A stretch of DNA of 20,655 bases from a bacterium (lineage in GTDB: Bacteria > CSSED10-310 > JAJRTK01), in assembly GCA_024278345.1 (NCBI GenBank), contig JAJRTK010000058.1, forward strand, positions 1 through 20,655, in the 5' to 3' direction. The stretch's first letter is position 1. Each line of letters begins with the position of its first letter. Positions 8,201 through 16,228 of this stretch are shown here, piece after piece. Position numbers and translations under genes: made by a program. The notes below the pieces were generated by a model. It worked only from the letters and a program-made list of their open reading frames with translations. It was not told where the DNA came from and searched no databases.

Positions 8201-10440
8201 GACTACACCTCCGAAGCTGGAGTTGCCGGATCGCCGGTCTGCCGCTGGATCTGGAGTTGGCAAGCGATATCGAGATCCAGCCTGGCCCACGCATCCTTTT
8301 GGAGGGCCTGGACCTGGTCATGGGAGATCCCGAAGCACATCTCACGGCCGACCGGGGACAGAGCGAAACCCCCTCCGGCAGCGCCGGGGCCAAGGGTCGC
8401 GCAGGCCGATTCCACCTTCTGGGCGACGTCGATCTCGGGCGGGGGACCTCGAACCTCTCTTTCGCGTCCAGCCTGGACTTAGCAAAGCTGCGGCCACTGG
8501 CCATCTCTGATCTGTCGGGCAGCCTTGGCAGCGAAATCTTGGTGACGGGCCCCTTGGAAGCCCCAATCCTTGAGGGTTACCTCTCCATCTCTGGCTTCGC
8601 CGGAGGCGGATTCGAGGCGGACAAGATCAGCCTGGAGTTCATCCCCCGCGCCGAGGGACCGGAAAAATCAGCGATCTTTGACGCGACTCTCCAGGTCTTG
8701 GGTCTTTCCAGCTCCGGCTATGCCATGGGCGACACTTTCGCCCGGGCATCGGTGGCGGAAGATGGATTTGAGATTCGGGGACGGGCGCTGAATGACCAGG
8801 TGGAGCTCTTTATGGAGTGGCCATTCGACGAGGCGTCCCGGGCAAAGCTGACTTTCCAGACCCGTTCGCTGGTTCTCGACCCGTTTCTGGAGATGGCCGA
8901 TCTTGAAACAGCCCATCCCCCCAAGGGCTTTTTTTCTTCCAAGGGGACTTTTTTTCTTCCGGTGGCCGAACCGATGGCTCTGGACGGCTGGGTCGATCTT
9001 GAACACCTGGAGATGAAGTTCGATGCCTTGACCGTGGCGCTGAAACGCAAAAGCCGCGTCGAGCTAAAAGAGGGGATCGCCCTTCTCCAAGATCTTCGAC
9101 TCGAAACAGAGAATTCCTTTTTCACCGTCGCGGGAACAGCCGGTGCGGAGACCTTGGATCTGCGGACTCAAGGCGAATTCCAGCTTCGGGAGATCCAGCC
9201 TTTCTTGGCATCCATGGCTGCTATCTCGGGGGAAATCACCTGGGAGATCGCCCTCACCGGCCCCCCCACCGCGCCCAGGCTGGACGGGAGAGTGCGGATG
9301 GAGAAGATCGCGGCAACAACGGCGGAACCGGAGGTGACTCTCAAGAACCTCCGAGGCACTCTGGAGGCCAGAGGCACCCACATCCGCCTCGAAGCAATCA
9401 AGGCGGAGTTAGGAAAAGGCCTGGTCACCGTTAGCGGATCCATCGGCCTGGACGATCCCTTCAACCCCACGGCGAACATCGGCATGAACCTCAACGACGC
9501 CCGGATTGAGATCGACGAATACGACGCCGACCTCCTCCTAGACGGTGATTTAGAGTACCGTGGACCGCTGCTCGCCGGGAACCTCACGGGAGAGCTCGAG
9601 CTGCTGGATCTGCGGTACGCTCCCGACCTCAACCCGCTGGAGATCCTGAGCTCCTTGACCTCGAAAGTCAGAACGGTCACTCCGTACACCATCCAGCTCG
9701 AAGATCTCCCCCTCCACGCCGTAGATCAAACGCTGGAGGCGGAACCGGAGCTCAATTTGACCCTGGTGGCGCGAGCCGGTTCCATCGTCGTCGATTCGAG
9801 TCTCGCTGGTGCCACCGCCGAAGCCGAGCTCCAGATTACCGGGACTCCCACATCTCCCGGCATCCTTGGAGCGGTGAAGATCACCAGCGGATTCATCGAC
9901 TTTTACAAGGCGAAATTCGACAACCTCCGCGGATCCATCCTCTTCGAAGGCGATCCCTTCGCCCTCGACCCAAGCCTCAACCTCCAAGGAGAAACAGAAA
10001 AAGATGGCGAGCTCATCATACTGGCCATCCTAGGCAAAGCCTCGGGCCCCCAACTGGACCTCCAATCGAGCTCCAACAAAAGCCAGGCCGACATCGTCCT
10101 CCTCCTCACTCGCTCCCAGTCGGGAAAGAGCAAGTCTCCGGAAGAAATCCTCAAGGGCGCCGCCATTTCCCAGGCCAGCAGCTTCGCCTCCAGCAAGCTA
10201 TCAAGCGCCACCGGCCTCGATGTCCGCCTCGTTCCACCACCCCAAAACGGGAAATCCCTCCTCCTTTCCATAGGAAAACAGATATCAGACGCACTTGCCT
10301 TCACCTTCTACATGACCGAAAGACCCGAAGACCCCGACATCTACGAGGTCAAGTTCCAAGCCAGCGAAGCCGTGAGCCTCGAAGCCCAACGCTCTGATTC
10401 CACGACCCTGCGCCTGCGCTACCGAAAAAAGTTTGACTGA
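5242..10440 (+). CDS. tamB: TamB-like translocation and assembly module / bridge-like lipid-transfer protein
   Basis: 1732 residues. One membrane anchor near the N-terminus (about residues 15-38, LLNVVGIATLVLSTLLLVL) is followed by a very long beta-rich periplasmic region with AsmA-like repeats, and then a C-terminal DUF490/TamB domain (roughly the last 350 residues, ending in the basic and aromatic YRKKFD). TamB is tethered in the inner membrane and spans the periplasm; it works with an Omp85 partner in barrel-protein insertion and is thought to carry phospholipids along a hydrophobic groove. It is longer than the E. coli protein (about 1260 residues). The only in-frame start is the ATG at 5242, with a poor ribosome-binding site. 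The partner barrel gene starts 14 nt after its stop. A GGGC-T7 / GGGGAC-T7 repeat sits inside at about 8923-8960. Confidence 0.92.
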   Translation: MTPDKVRHKANPWWRLSDFLLNVVGIATLVLSTLLLVLQSPTVQREIIDFALRTAEEALEVRIEVARSGYNILGLGASFGDLRVSDKSGQPLLTAKGLRLSLPLGSLWSKPAVRLRLTHPEIWVEQRPNGTWNLPFMGDAPVVAEFEEAPEEPLNLPHLLVESLAIDDLQIHYRQEGIELTTRNTEFEGRIELPELTGRLKLMLPAVEMKMEEQTFRLEPTKLEAKFTEGRGSIRLDTGFGGIGLTADGQVESILDLRSLELRASLLLEGASALAKRLSMPLAGKVTLKAKGTGSWRSMELAARVSFHLLLDEKPLPNLLFFAKTQTSQPRADLGLELQTKNLGQARVEARVEWEKGHWEATGELRELDLSELARAFSELPLLPAFIPLNGRIEAKGIGGDIGTLQASGKISTGAEIQPELLAALLGREAVSPDGKVMDKPASQSAEQEEVAADLPQLEPRAVLAFALERGRLEIRELRVSESAAAVVVSGKVMPDLSVNLDFSGKIQDLGRYGAIFGQEMAGKLDFSGRLSGGAEDPGVQLEATLREAMVSGAPLELAATLALADGILTSKKLEIAAADCRVAADIRLGVRELLLGVTRGAGRINLDSMECGGTRLGGGEIIYELAPDQLSVTASLLDGDLAGNAALDLPPTLATAEVAGRLDLESYRELLGLQPEQELSGRLELQGSARYLFPSAEEPDGSLDANGEIKKFWARTGGLDIGLASPARLDFSPDGRILLRKTTLAIEESPLSGDGPKPSEPKRKAPVDMPSFADADRLWLSAVFQPENAAVEARLSGGLRLRQLRAFLDFPELSGLAKVEIAVSGNLEAPEIQGTAEILDLVPGPLEAGSIQMKIPLVPRGTAKLELALFPQSPTAESGLLGKISASLDIKGLQLEGQPFGDSMVSAFMDPKTGGLGATGIFLDNQVRGSLFITDGTLDAKLEAENLDLGPLLLAGGFPKEGTDGQMGFDIAVAVPLSAPEKLTGRLHLRSWSCRIAGLPLDLELASDIEIQPGPRILLEGLDLVMGDPEAHLTADRGQSETPSGSAGAKGRAGRFHLLGDVDLGRGTSNLSFASSLDLAKLRPLAISDLSGSLGSEILVTGPLEAPILEGYLSISGFAGGGFEADKISLEFIPRAEGPEKSAIFDATLQVLGLSSSGYAMGDTFARASVAEDGFEIRGRALNDQVELFMEWPFDEASRAKLTFQTRSLVLDPFLEMADLETAHPPKGFFSSKGTFFLPVAEPMALDGWVDLEHLEMKFDALTVALKRKSRVELKEGIALLQDLRLETENSFFTVAGTAGAETLDLRTQGEFQLREIQPFLASMAAISGEITWEIALTGPPTAPRLDGRVRMEKIAATTAEPEVTLKNLRGTLEARGTHIRLEAIKAELGKGLVTVSGSIGLDDPFNPTANIGMNLNDARIEIDEYDADLLLDGDLEYRGPLLAGNLTGELELLDLRYAPDLNPLEILSSLTSKVRTVTPYTIQLEDLPLHAVDQTLEAEPELNLTLVARAGSIVVDSSLAGATAEAELQITGTPTSPGILGAVKITSGFIDFYKAKFDNLRGSILFEGDPFALDPSLNLQGETEKDGELIILAILGKASGPQLDLQSSSNKSQADIVLLLTRSQSGKSKSPEEILKGAAISQASSFASSKLSSATGLDVRLVPPPQNGKSLLLSIGKQISDALAFTFYMTERPEDPDIYEVKFQASEAVSLEAQRSDSTTLRLRYRKKFD
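8923..8960 (+). repeat. Imperfect direct repeat with two T7 tracts inside tamB
   Basis: AAGGGCTTTTTTTCTTCC (8923-8940) is followed directly by a near copy with two extra bases (8941-8960). A C6 run precedes it. It encodes the segment KGFFSSKGTFFLP. Such tracts are prone to strand slippage, though the reading frame here is intact. Confidence 0.85.
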
Positions 10441-10454
10441 GAACGCGAATTGAG

Positions 10455-13367
10455 ATGATGGTTGTGTTCCGCTCACATCGGGCGCCGTCCGGCACCCGCT
10501 CCTCGCCAAGATCCGCCGCCAGGCCGCGGCGACACCCGCGCTTCCGGATAGCCGACGGGCTCCTTGGCGGATTCGTTGCCCTCTGGATTCTCTGCCCCAT
10601 GACAGGAACCGCTTTCCCTGCATCCCAGAAAGAAACCCGTGAAGCCAAGGCCACTTCCACCGGTCAAATCACCGGCCATCTCAAGCCGCCATCCTCCCCC
10701 GTCACCGAAATCTTGGCTCGACCGTCACTCTTCGGGCGGTGGGAGCTGGCGCAACTCCTAGAGTTCGAGCCCGGCACCATCATCGACGAAGAGACCCTGC
10801 GCCTCACCGCTGAAAACCTTCTTGCAACAGACCGCGTCCTTGGGGTGGACGTGGCGTGGGAGACGGTCCCCGGCGGCATGCGGCTACTCCTGGAATTGAA
10901 GCCTCAACCCTACGTCAAGAAGATCGGAATCACGGGAAACCACGGGGTCTCCAAAGCCAAGGTCCGAAGCTGGCTGACTCTTCGTTACTATGAAAAACTC
11001 GACCCCAAGGTGCTGAACAAGGCGGTCACCGCCCTGGCCGATCGATACGAGCAAAATGGCTTCAGACGCCCCAGCGTTCGGATCTCGGCCCACCCAATCG
11101 GGCAAGATGGCGCCCACGAGCTCAAGATCCGGATCACCGAGGATCCCCTCCCCAAACTGGAGGGCGGACTAGCCTTCAAGGGCTTGCCCGATTCTCTGGG
11201 CTGGCAGGAAAGGCTCTGGCTGAACTGGCGCTTGTACCGAGGCCATCTTTTTGGGGCGCCGCGACTGAACAAAGCCCACTGGAACCGCCATATCGGGAAG
11301 GCCGTGAGGTATTTGAAGAAGATCGGCTATCCCGATGCCACGGGCGCCTGGAAGGCCGAAGAAAAACCAAGCGCTCCCGGCAAGAAACAGTTGATCCTAG
11401 AGATCGACGCCGGTCGCCGGACCCTCGTCGTGGCGTCCGGTGAAAAGCCTGTAAAAAAGCTCCGCGGCCTCTTCCGGAAGGAGAAGTTCGGCCTTTCGGC
11501 GCGGGAGCTGGACCGGTTTCTTCGGAAATCCTATAAACTATTGAAAAAACAAGGTTTGGCAGGCGGGCAGGTGAGCGCGAAGATCGAGGATGGAGCCCCG
11601 GCTCGGACCCTTCGAATCCGGCTGGACGGGGGCCGGCAAACGACGGTTCGGGAGATCAGGTTTTCCGGAAACGACTCGATCCCCACCTGGGAGCTCCTTG
11701 GTGCCATGCTTACCCGCCGGAAGGGTTGGATACCCTTCGTCAAAAGACCTTTTCGCCAAAGCGTGTTGAACGATGATCTCGAGGCCGTCAAGACCCTCTA
11801 CGCCCTCCGAGGCTTCCCGGCAGCCAAGATCGAGCCGGAAGTGATCATCGATGAGAAAGGCGACGTACAGATCCTTCTTCGGATCGAAGAGGGCCGGCAC
11901 CACCGGGTGGGAGAAATCAAGTTCAAGGGCCAGAAAATGCTCTCGGAGCAAGACCTAAGAGAGCTCGCCGAAGAAACGGGACTGGTTCCAGGCACCGATC
12001 TTTCCAGGGAGATCATCGGCCTGGCGGCACGGACCATCAGCCTTGACTATTTCAAGAAGGGCCATCCCAATGCCACCATCCAGATCCGATCCGACAACCG
12101 GAAGGGAGAAGAGATGGACCTGCTCTTCACCATCGACGAAAAGAGGGAGCAGCGGGCGGGAAAACTCATCGCCAAGGGGAACTACAAGACCTCCACGGCC
12201 CTGATGTTCAAAAGATTCGGCTGGGAGCCCGAAGCGCTCCTCGATTCGGCGAAGGTCGCCAAGCTCCGGAAATATCTCACGGACGTCGGCATCTTCGACT
12301 CGGTGCTCGTGGAAACGGTCCACGGAGCCGATGGGCGCACCGACGTCGTGGCACGGGTCCGGGAACGGCGGTCGGGAAGACTTGATTTAAGCCTGATCTA
12401 CGATACCACCGACAGCTTCGGTGGAGAGGGACTGCTCAGCCACGAAAACCTCTTCGGCCACGCACTGAAGGCCGAAGCCAGGGCACGGGCTCAACTGAAC
12501 TACTACGAGCTGGGAGCGGCCCTGCGGAAGTCCACCTTCTTCGGCTACCGAATCCCCGTTTCCCTCGACGCCACCCTCAGCCGGGATTCCTCCAACCCAA
12601 GTTTCGACCAGCGGCGACTGGGAATCGAATTGAGCGCCGCGAAAATCCTGGCACACCATCTCCGCACCACCATACGAGCAAAATTCGAAGAGATCTCCAT
12701 CGACGCCAGCCAACAGTCGGACGATCTCCCGGAACCGGGGCGCATCGTCTCCATTTCGCCGGCCCTGATCTGGGACCGGCGAGACCAACTGGTCGATCCG
12801 CGCAAGGGGGGGGTGGCCTCGATACAGTTTTCCCTGGCCACCGACATCCTGGGCGGGCAGGAGGAATTCTGGAAGCTCGACCTCGAGTCTCGCCACTATT
12901 TCGCCCTCGGGGAACGGTGGACGCTGGCCGTGGCGGCCCGCGGCGGGATCGCACGGCCCACGGGCACGACATCAGCCCTTCCCCTGAGCGAGCGCTACTT
13001 TTTGGGAGGTAGCGCCACCCACCGCGCCTTCTCTCACGACAGATTGGGACCACGGGACAAAAACGGAATCCTCGTCGGAGGCGACTCCTTTCTTCTCCTC
13101 AATGGCGAGCTCAGGTTTCCCCTTTGGGGTGACCTTTACTGCGGCCTGTTTGTGGACGCGGGCAATGCTTTTGGCTTCGGGGAAAGTTTTTCACTCCGCC
13201 CCGGCCTCGGCATTGGACTGCGTTACATGACCATCGTCGGCCCCGTCCGCTTCGATGTGGGCTGGAACCCGATGCGCCGTTCCCTTGTGCAAGATCCGAC
13301 CGGTCAAACCGGCGATGCCCTAGAGGACCGGTTGACCTTTCACATCGCGCTGGGTCACGCATTCTGA
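10455..13367 (+). CDS. Omp85-family outer-membrane assembly protein (TamA/BamA-like) with many POTRA domains
   Basis: 970 residues. A long basic leader (about 33 residues, Arg-rich) precedes a hydrophobic core (GLLGGFVALWILC) and a probable cleavage site near TAFPA. Several POTRA-like repeats follow to about residue 640, with clear starts at VKKIGITGNHGVSKAKV, VREIRFSGNDSIPTWEL and VGEIKFKGQKMLSEQDL; I count about six or seven, against three in TamA and five in BamA. The rest is a 16-strand-type barrel with RYFLGGSATHRAF in the loop-6 position, GPVRFDVGWNP near the end and a terminal Phe. The loop-6 motif is normally R-G-F/Y; here the Gly is Ala, while the key Arg is kept. Position 14 nt behind tamB argues for the Tam partner; true bamA cannot be excluded. 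The start ATG at 10455 has no strong ribosome-binding site. Confidence 0.88.
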   Translation: MMVVFRSHRAPSGTRSSPRSAARPRRHPRFRIADGLLGGFVALWILCPMTGTAFPASQKETREAKATSTGQITGHLKPPSSPVTEILARPSLFGRWELAQLLEFEPGTIIDEETLRLTAENLLATDRVLGVDVAWETVPGGMRLLLELKPQPYVKKIGITGNHGVSKAKVRSWLTLRYYEKLDPKVLNKAVTALADRYEQNGFRRPSVRISAHPIGQDGAHELKIRITEDPLPKLEGGLAFKGLPDSLGWQERLWLNWRLYRGHLFGAPRLNKAHWNRHIGKAVRYLKKIGYPDATGAWKAEEKPSAPGKKQLILEIDAGRRTLVVASGEKPVKKLRGLFRKEKFGLSARELDRFLRKSYKLLKKQGLAGGQVSAKIEDGAPARTLRIRLDGGRQTTVREIRFSGNDSIPTWELLGAMLTRRKGWIPFVKRPFRQSVLNDDLEAVKTLYALRGFPAAKIEPEVIIDEKGDVQILLRIEEGRHHRVGEIKFKGQKMLSEQDLRELAEETGLVPGTDLSREIIGLAARTISLDYFKKGHPNATIQIRSDNRKGEEMDLLFTIDEKREQRAGKLIAKGNYKTSTALMFKRFGWEPEALLDSAKVAKLRKYLTDVGIFDSVLVETVHGADGRTDVVARVRERRSGRLDLSLIYDTTDSFGGEGLLSHENLFGHALKAEARARAQLNYYELGAALRKSTFFGYRIPVSLDATLSRDSSNPSFDQRRLGIELSAAKILAHHLRTTIRAKFEEISIDASQQSDDLPEPGRIVSISPALIWDRRDQLVDPRKGGVASIQFSLATDILGGQEEFWKLDLESRHYFALGERWTLAVAARGGIARPTGTTSALPLSERYFLGGSATHRAFSHDRLGPRDKNGILVGGDSFLLLNGELRFPLWGDLYCGLFVDAGNAFGFGESFSLRPGLGIGLRYMTIVGPVRFDVGWNPMRRSLVQDPTGQTGDALEDRLTFHIALGHAF
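12806..12813 (+). repeat. G8 homopolymer within the Omp85 barrel coding region
   Basis: Eight consecutive G residues encode part of the segment DPRKGGVASIQF, about residue 784. A change of one base would shift the frame and remove the last part of the barrel. Poly-G runs in surface-protein genes are typical sites of slipped-strand phase variation. Confidence 0.9.
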
Positions 13368-13673
13368 ACTTTCCCCTCCCCTCCATTGACACGAGCTGGC
13401 TTAGACCCGACAATGACTTTCTTAAGGATAGTGTTGGGGAAAAATTGACCTTTGAAGTTCATCATGGCGGCGCTGAGACGCGAGTGCCGGCGCTGAAAGG
13501 CGAGTGGTGGCGGACGGACTGCCGCCGCAGCGAGCGGAAGGCAACACCCAAAAAGATCATGAGGCCCCTTGGTTTCCGCCCCTGAAAACTGATCTGGCGA
13601 AAAACTGGGAACTCAAGAAAACGGTCTGAAAACCCGCGTCATGGCACCGGGAAGCGCTTGAGATGGGACGAAA
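13368..13673. other. Intergenic region upstream of the DUF4388 gene with a short repeat and a hairpin
   Basis: No gene is seen. After the tamA-like stop there is a pyrimidine-rich stretch without a terminator hairpin, then the promoter listed separately. A 20-bp imperfect tandem repeat occupies 13469-13488 and 13489-13508 (16 of 20 bases equal by eye). It is followed by a GGCGG/CCGCC hairpin at 13509-13526. The implied transcript would have an untranslated leader of about 250 nt. Confidence 0.6.
13386..13414 (+). promoter_or_regulatory. Sigma70-type promoter for the DUF4388 gene
   Basis: A perfect -35 box TTGACA (13386-13391), a 17-nt spacer and a -10 box GACAAT (13409-13414, four of six consensus bases) lie in the right direction about 260 nt before the start codon. 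Transcription would begin near 13421. Confidence 0.5.
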
Positions 13674-16172
13674 ATGGTTGTTTATGGCGATTTCAGCAAC
13701 ATGATGCTCCCGGATGCTCTGTCGATGCTCCGGCGAAAAGCGGCAACAGGGGTGCTGAGCTGCCAACGCAACAACGTCCTCAAGCAGATCACCCTTTTTG
13801 CGGGCTCCGTGGTTGCGGCAACGTCCAATCAACCTGAGGAACGGATCGGCCGCCACCTCATCCGCAGGGGCCTTCTGACGGAGGAGCAATTCCATAAGAC
13901 TCTCCGGGCCCAGGCCGGGCTGGGCGCTAAGTTTGGCGAGCTTCTTCTGCGCACGGGAGAGCTGGACGCCATGTCTCTTGCGGACGAACTTTCCAAACAG
14001 GCCGAAAATCTTCTGTGCGGCACCTTCTCTTGGACGTCGGGACAGTTTCACTTTGAAGAGCGGCCCCTGGAAATTGCGCCGAGCCACCCAGTTTGGCTGG
14101 AGATCGACGACCTCATTTTCCGTGGGATTCTGAACGAAGGCATCCCTCTGGCAGATGAAATCCAGGAGGATTCCGAGGTCATCAAAAGCTCTCGGGCCAC
14201 TCTGAGCGCAGCTCCACTGAACGCGGAAGTGATTCTCCTTCTCCAAAAGCTCGACACGCATCGGAGCGTGGCGCAACTGCAGAGCCAGATATCTCTGTCC
14301 AAGGAACGTCTTCGCCGATTGTTGGCAGCCTTGGACGTCCTTGGGATCATAGAGCTTCCCGTGCGTGGCGATAAACCTGTCTGCATCGCTGATATCGTTG
14401 GCTTCTACCGCACGGCCTTTCGCACGATCTTCCTCCACGCCGACACACGAACCGGCACTGAGGGACTTTTGGCCTTCTGGGAAAGCTGGCGAAAAACCAT
14501 CGCATCGACGGCCTCGGATCACAGCGAAGAAGTCCATGCCCTCCGGGTATCAGTCGGTCTTGGCACTTTGCCGAACAAACGGCCCGAAATCGAAATCGAT
14601 CCGGAGGGCGGGCTCCAGATCTTGGAGGCCAAGATCTGGAACAGCCAGACCGACCCCCGTGCCATCGAGGCACTCCGCTCGTTTCTTGAGTCGGCTATCC
14701 TTCAAATTCTAACGGGTTTTCGAAAAAGTTTTGGGATTGATTACCTGACCTCCATGACAAAAAATCTGGAGTTGTGCGCCGAGCTCATCCTGAAACGGAA
14801 CGCCAAACTGGAAGAAATCGTCCTTCCCCGGTGGGCCCGCTTGTTGGAAATGGCTTTCCAAGCGGGCTCTACGGCTCAGCATCCGATAGAAGAACCCACT
14901 CCACTCCCGGACCCGATACCAAAGGCTGCGGCCCTGGATTCACCGGCTTCTCCGTGGAAGCCAACGGACCGCCTCTCGCCGCTTGTCCCTGAAGAGAATG
15001 ATGGAAGCACCATGAATCGACCCAAAGGGAAGAGTCCTGAAGAAAAGGAGGAGCCCATTTCAGAAAACCGGATGGATCACCAGGCTTTCGGCTCCTGGAT
15101 GGATCTCATCGAAGCTTCGGAAACCGCCATCAACGCGCCACCCACAAAATCGGACGAAGTCCGGGATCCCGCCAAGCCGCAATGGGAACGCCCCATCCTT
15201 GTCCACGACCTGGAGAGTCTTGCGGTTCAGGAGCGAAAGCGACGGGCTGAGGCACTTTTCAAGGAGGGCCTCTTGGAGGCAAGCCTCCACCACTACGCCG
15301 AGGCGGCGGATACCTGGAAAGCTTGTCTCTCCGTCGATCCCGATTACCCTGAAGCCGCCCAACGCCTGAAAGAAGCCCGGGAAAAGACTCGGGAGTCCCA
15401 AGATCTGGAGAAAGCGCTGGCCAAATGTCAAAGCATGCTGGAGAAGGACCATCTGACGGAGATGCTCCGAATCGCGGCAGATATCCTCCACAAGGACCCC
15501 CACAATTCCAGCGTACCAAAACTTTTGACGAAGGCCCAAGCGAAGCTCTCCATCGATCCAGGCAAGTTCAAGGAACCCGGTTTCTCTGGGCCAAATGCCG
15601 CAAAAGAGCTCGAAAATCTGCGGATTGCCGCACTTCTGGCCGCCGCCGGTGACGAGATGGCCGAATCCCGCCTCGAAGCAGCCAAGCTCCACTTCGAAGA
15701 AGTTCTGAGACTCGAACCGGGAAACGAAACAGCCACCAAGGAACTAGAAGAAACAGAAAAAAGACTGGAAACCGAAGCCAAGATCGGGCAACTCTTAGGA
15801 AACGCCTATTTTTTCCAGCAACAGCAAAAGCTCCAAGAATCCTGCGGAGCACTGGAAGAAGTTCTGGCCCTCGATCCCGAGCGGCCAGGCGTCCTTGAGC
15901 TCTTCCAGCACGTGCAGGCCAGCATCTCTGACCTTCCTTACAAGGCTGTGGGAGGTGGCAGATGCAAACCGTACCTCCGCCGGGATCTCGCCAACCTCAA
16001 AGACTATCCCCTCACGGCGGATGAATCTTTCCTTCTGACCCAAATCGACGGAGCCACCGACATCCGCTCTCTAGCCGTCATCACCGGACTGGGAAAACCC
16101 GCCACCTCCAGGATTCTACTCTCCCTTGCCAAACGCGGCCTCATCGCCCTACCCACACCCAGAAAAAAGTGA
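13674..16172 (+). CDS. DUF4388 (PATAN-like)-TPR protein with a C-terminal winged-helix-like segment
   Basis: 832 residues, no signal peptide or membrane segment, so cytoplasmic. Residues about 4-140 match the DUF4388/PATAN pattern (GDFSNMMLPDALSMLRRK, then TGVLSCQRN, and GTFSWTSGQFHFE). A charged, Pro-rich linker near 395-515 leads to TPR-like helix pairs at about 517-565, 593-627, 648-695 and 706-750 (for example HYAEAADTWKACLSVDPDY). The last 55 residues (TADESFLLTQIDGATDIRSL, then KPATSRILLSLAKRGLI) resemble a small winged-helix module. PATAN domains sit in response-regulator and gliding-motility proteins and mediate protein interactions; the exact role here is unknown. The ATG at 13674 has GGGA 6 nt or so upstream. 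The gene converges with the MlaF-like gene. DUF4388, TPR and J-domains commonly occur together in such lineages, which may link it to the J-protein at 17153-18157. Confidence 0.75.
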   Translation: MVVYGDFSNMMLPDALSMLRRKAATGVLSCQRNNVLKQITLFAGSVVAATSNQPEERIGRHLIRRGLLTEEQFHKTLRAQAGLGAKFGELLLRTGELDAMSLADELSKQAENLLCGTFSWTSGQFHFEERPLEIAPSHPVWLEIDDLIFRGILNEGIPLADEIQEDSEVIKSSRATLSAAPLNAEVILLLQKLDTHRSVAQLQSQISLSKERLRRLLAALDVLGIIELPVRGDKPVCIADIVGFYRTAFRTIFLHADTRTGTEGLLAFWESWRKTIASTASDHSEEVHALRVSVGLGTLPNKRPEIEIDPEGGLQILEAKIWNSQTDPRAIEALRSFLESAILQILTGFRKSFGIDYLTSMTKNLELCAELILKRNAKLEEIVLPRWARLLEMAFQAGSTAQHPIEEPTPLPDPIPKAAALDSPASPWKPTDRLSPLVPEENDGSTMNRPKGKSPEEKEEPISENRMDHQAFGSWMDLIEASETAINAPPTKSDEVRDPAKPQWERPILVHDLESLAVQERKRRAEALFKEGLLEASLHHYAEAADTWKACLSVDPDYPEAAQRLKEAREKTRESQDLEKALAKCQSMLEKDHLTEMLRIAADILHKDPHNSSVPKLLTKAQAKLSIDPGKFKEPGFSGPNAAKELENLRIAALLAAAGDEMAESRLEAAKLHFEEVLRLEPGNETATKELEETEKRLETEAKIGQLLGNAYFFQQQQKLQESCGALEEVLALDPERPGVLELFQHVQASISDLPYKAVGGGRCKPYLRRDLANLKDYPLTADESFLLTQIDGATDIRSLAVITGLGKPATSRILLSLAKRGLIALPTPRKK

Positions 16173-16228
16173 ATCCTCCCTCTGGCAACGGGATTTGTCC
16201 ACGGGACAGCGTGCCATGGGAGCGGATC
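16173..16228. other. Short convergent spacer with a small palindrome
   Basis: TGTCC-ACG-GGACA (16196-16208) is a 5-bp perfect stem with a 3-nt loop between two convergent genes. There is no T run. A weak two-way transcription end is possible but not shown. Confidence 0.3.

Noticed and set aside
12960-13060. Omp85 gene as a pseudogene because of its altered loop-6 motif
   Set aside because: The conserved Arg is kept, the frame is open to a normal C-terminal Phe, and the terminal strand motifs are intact.
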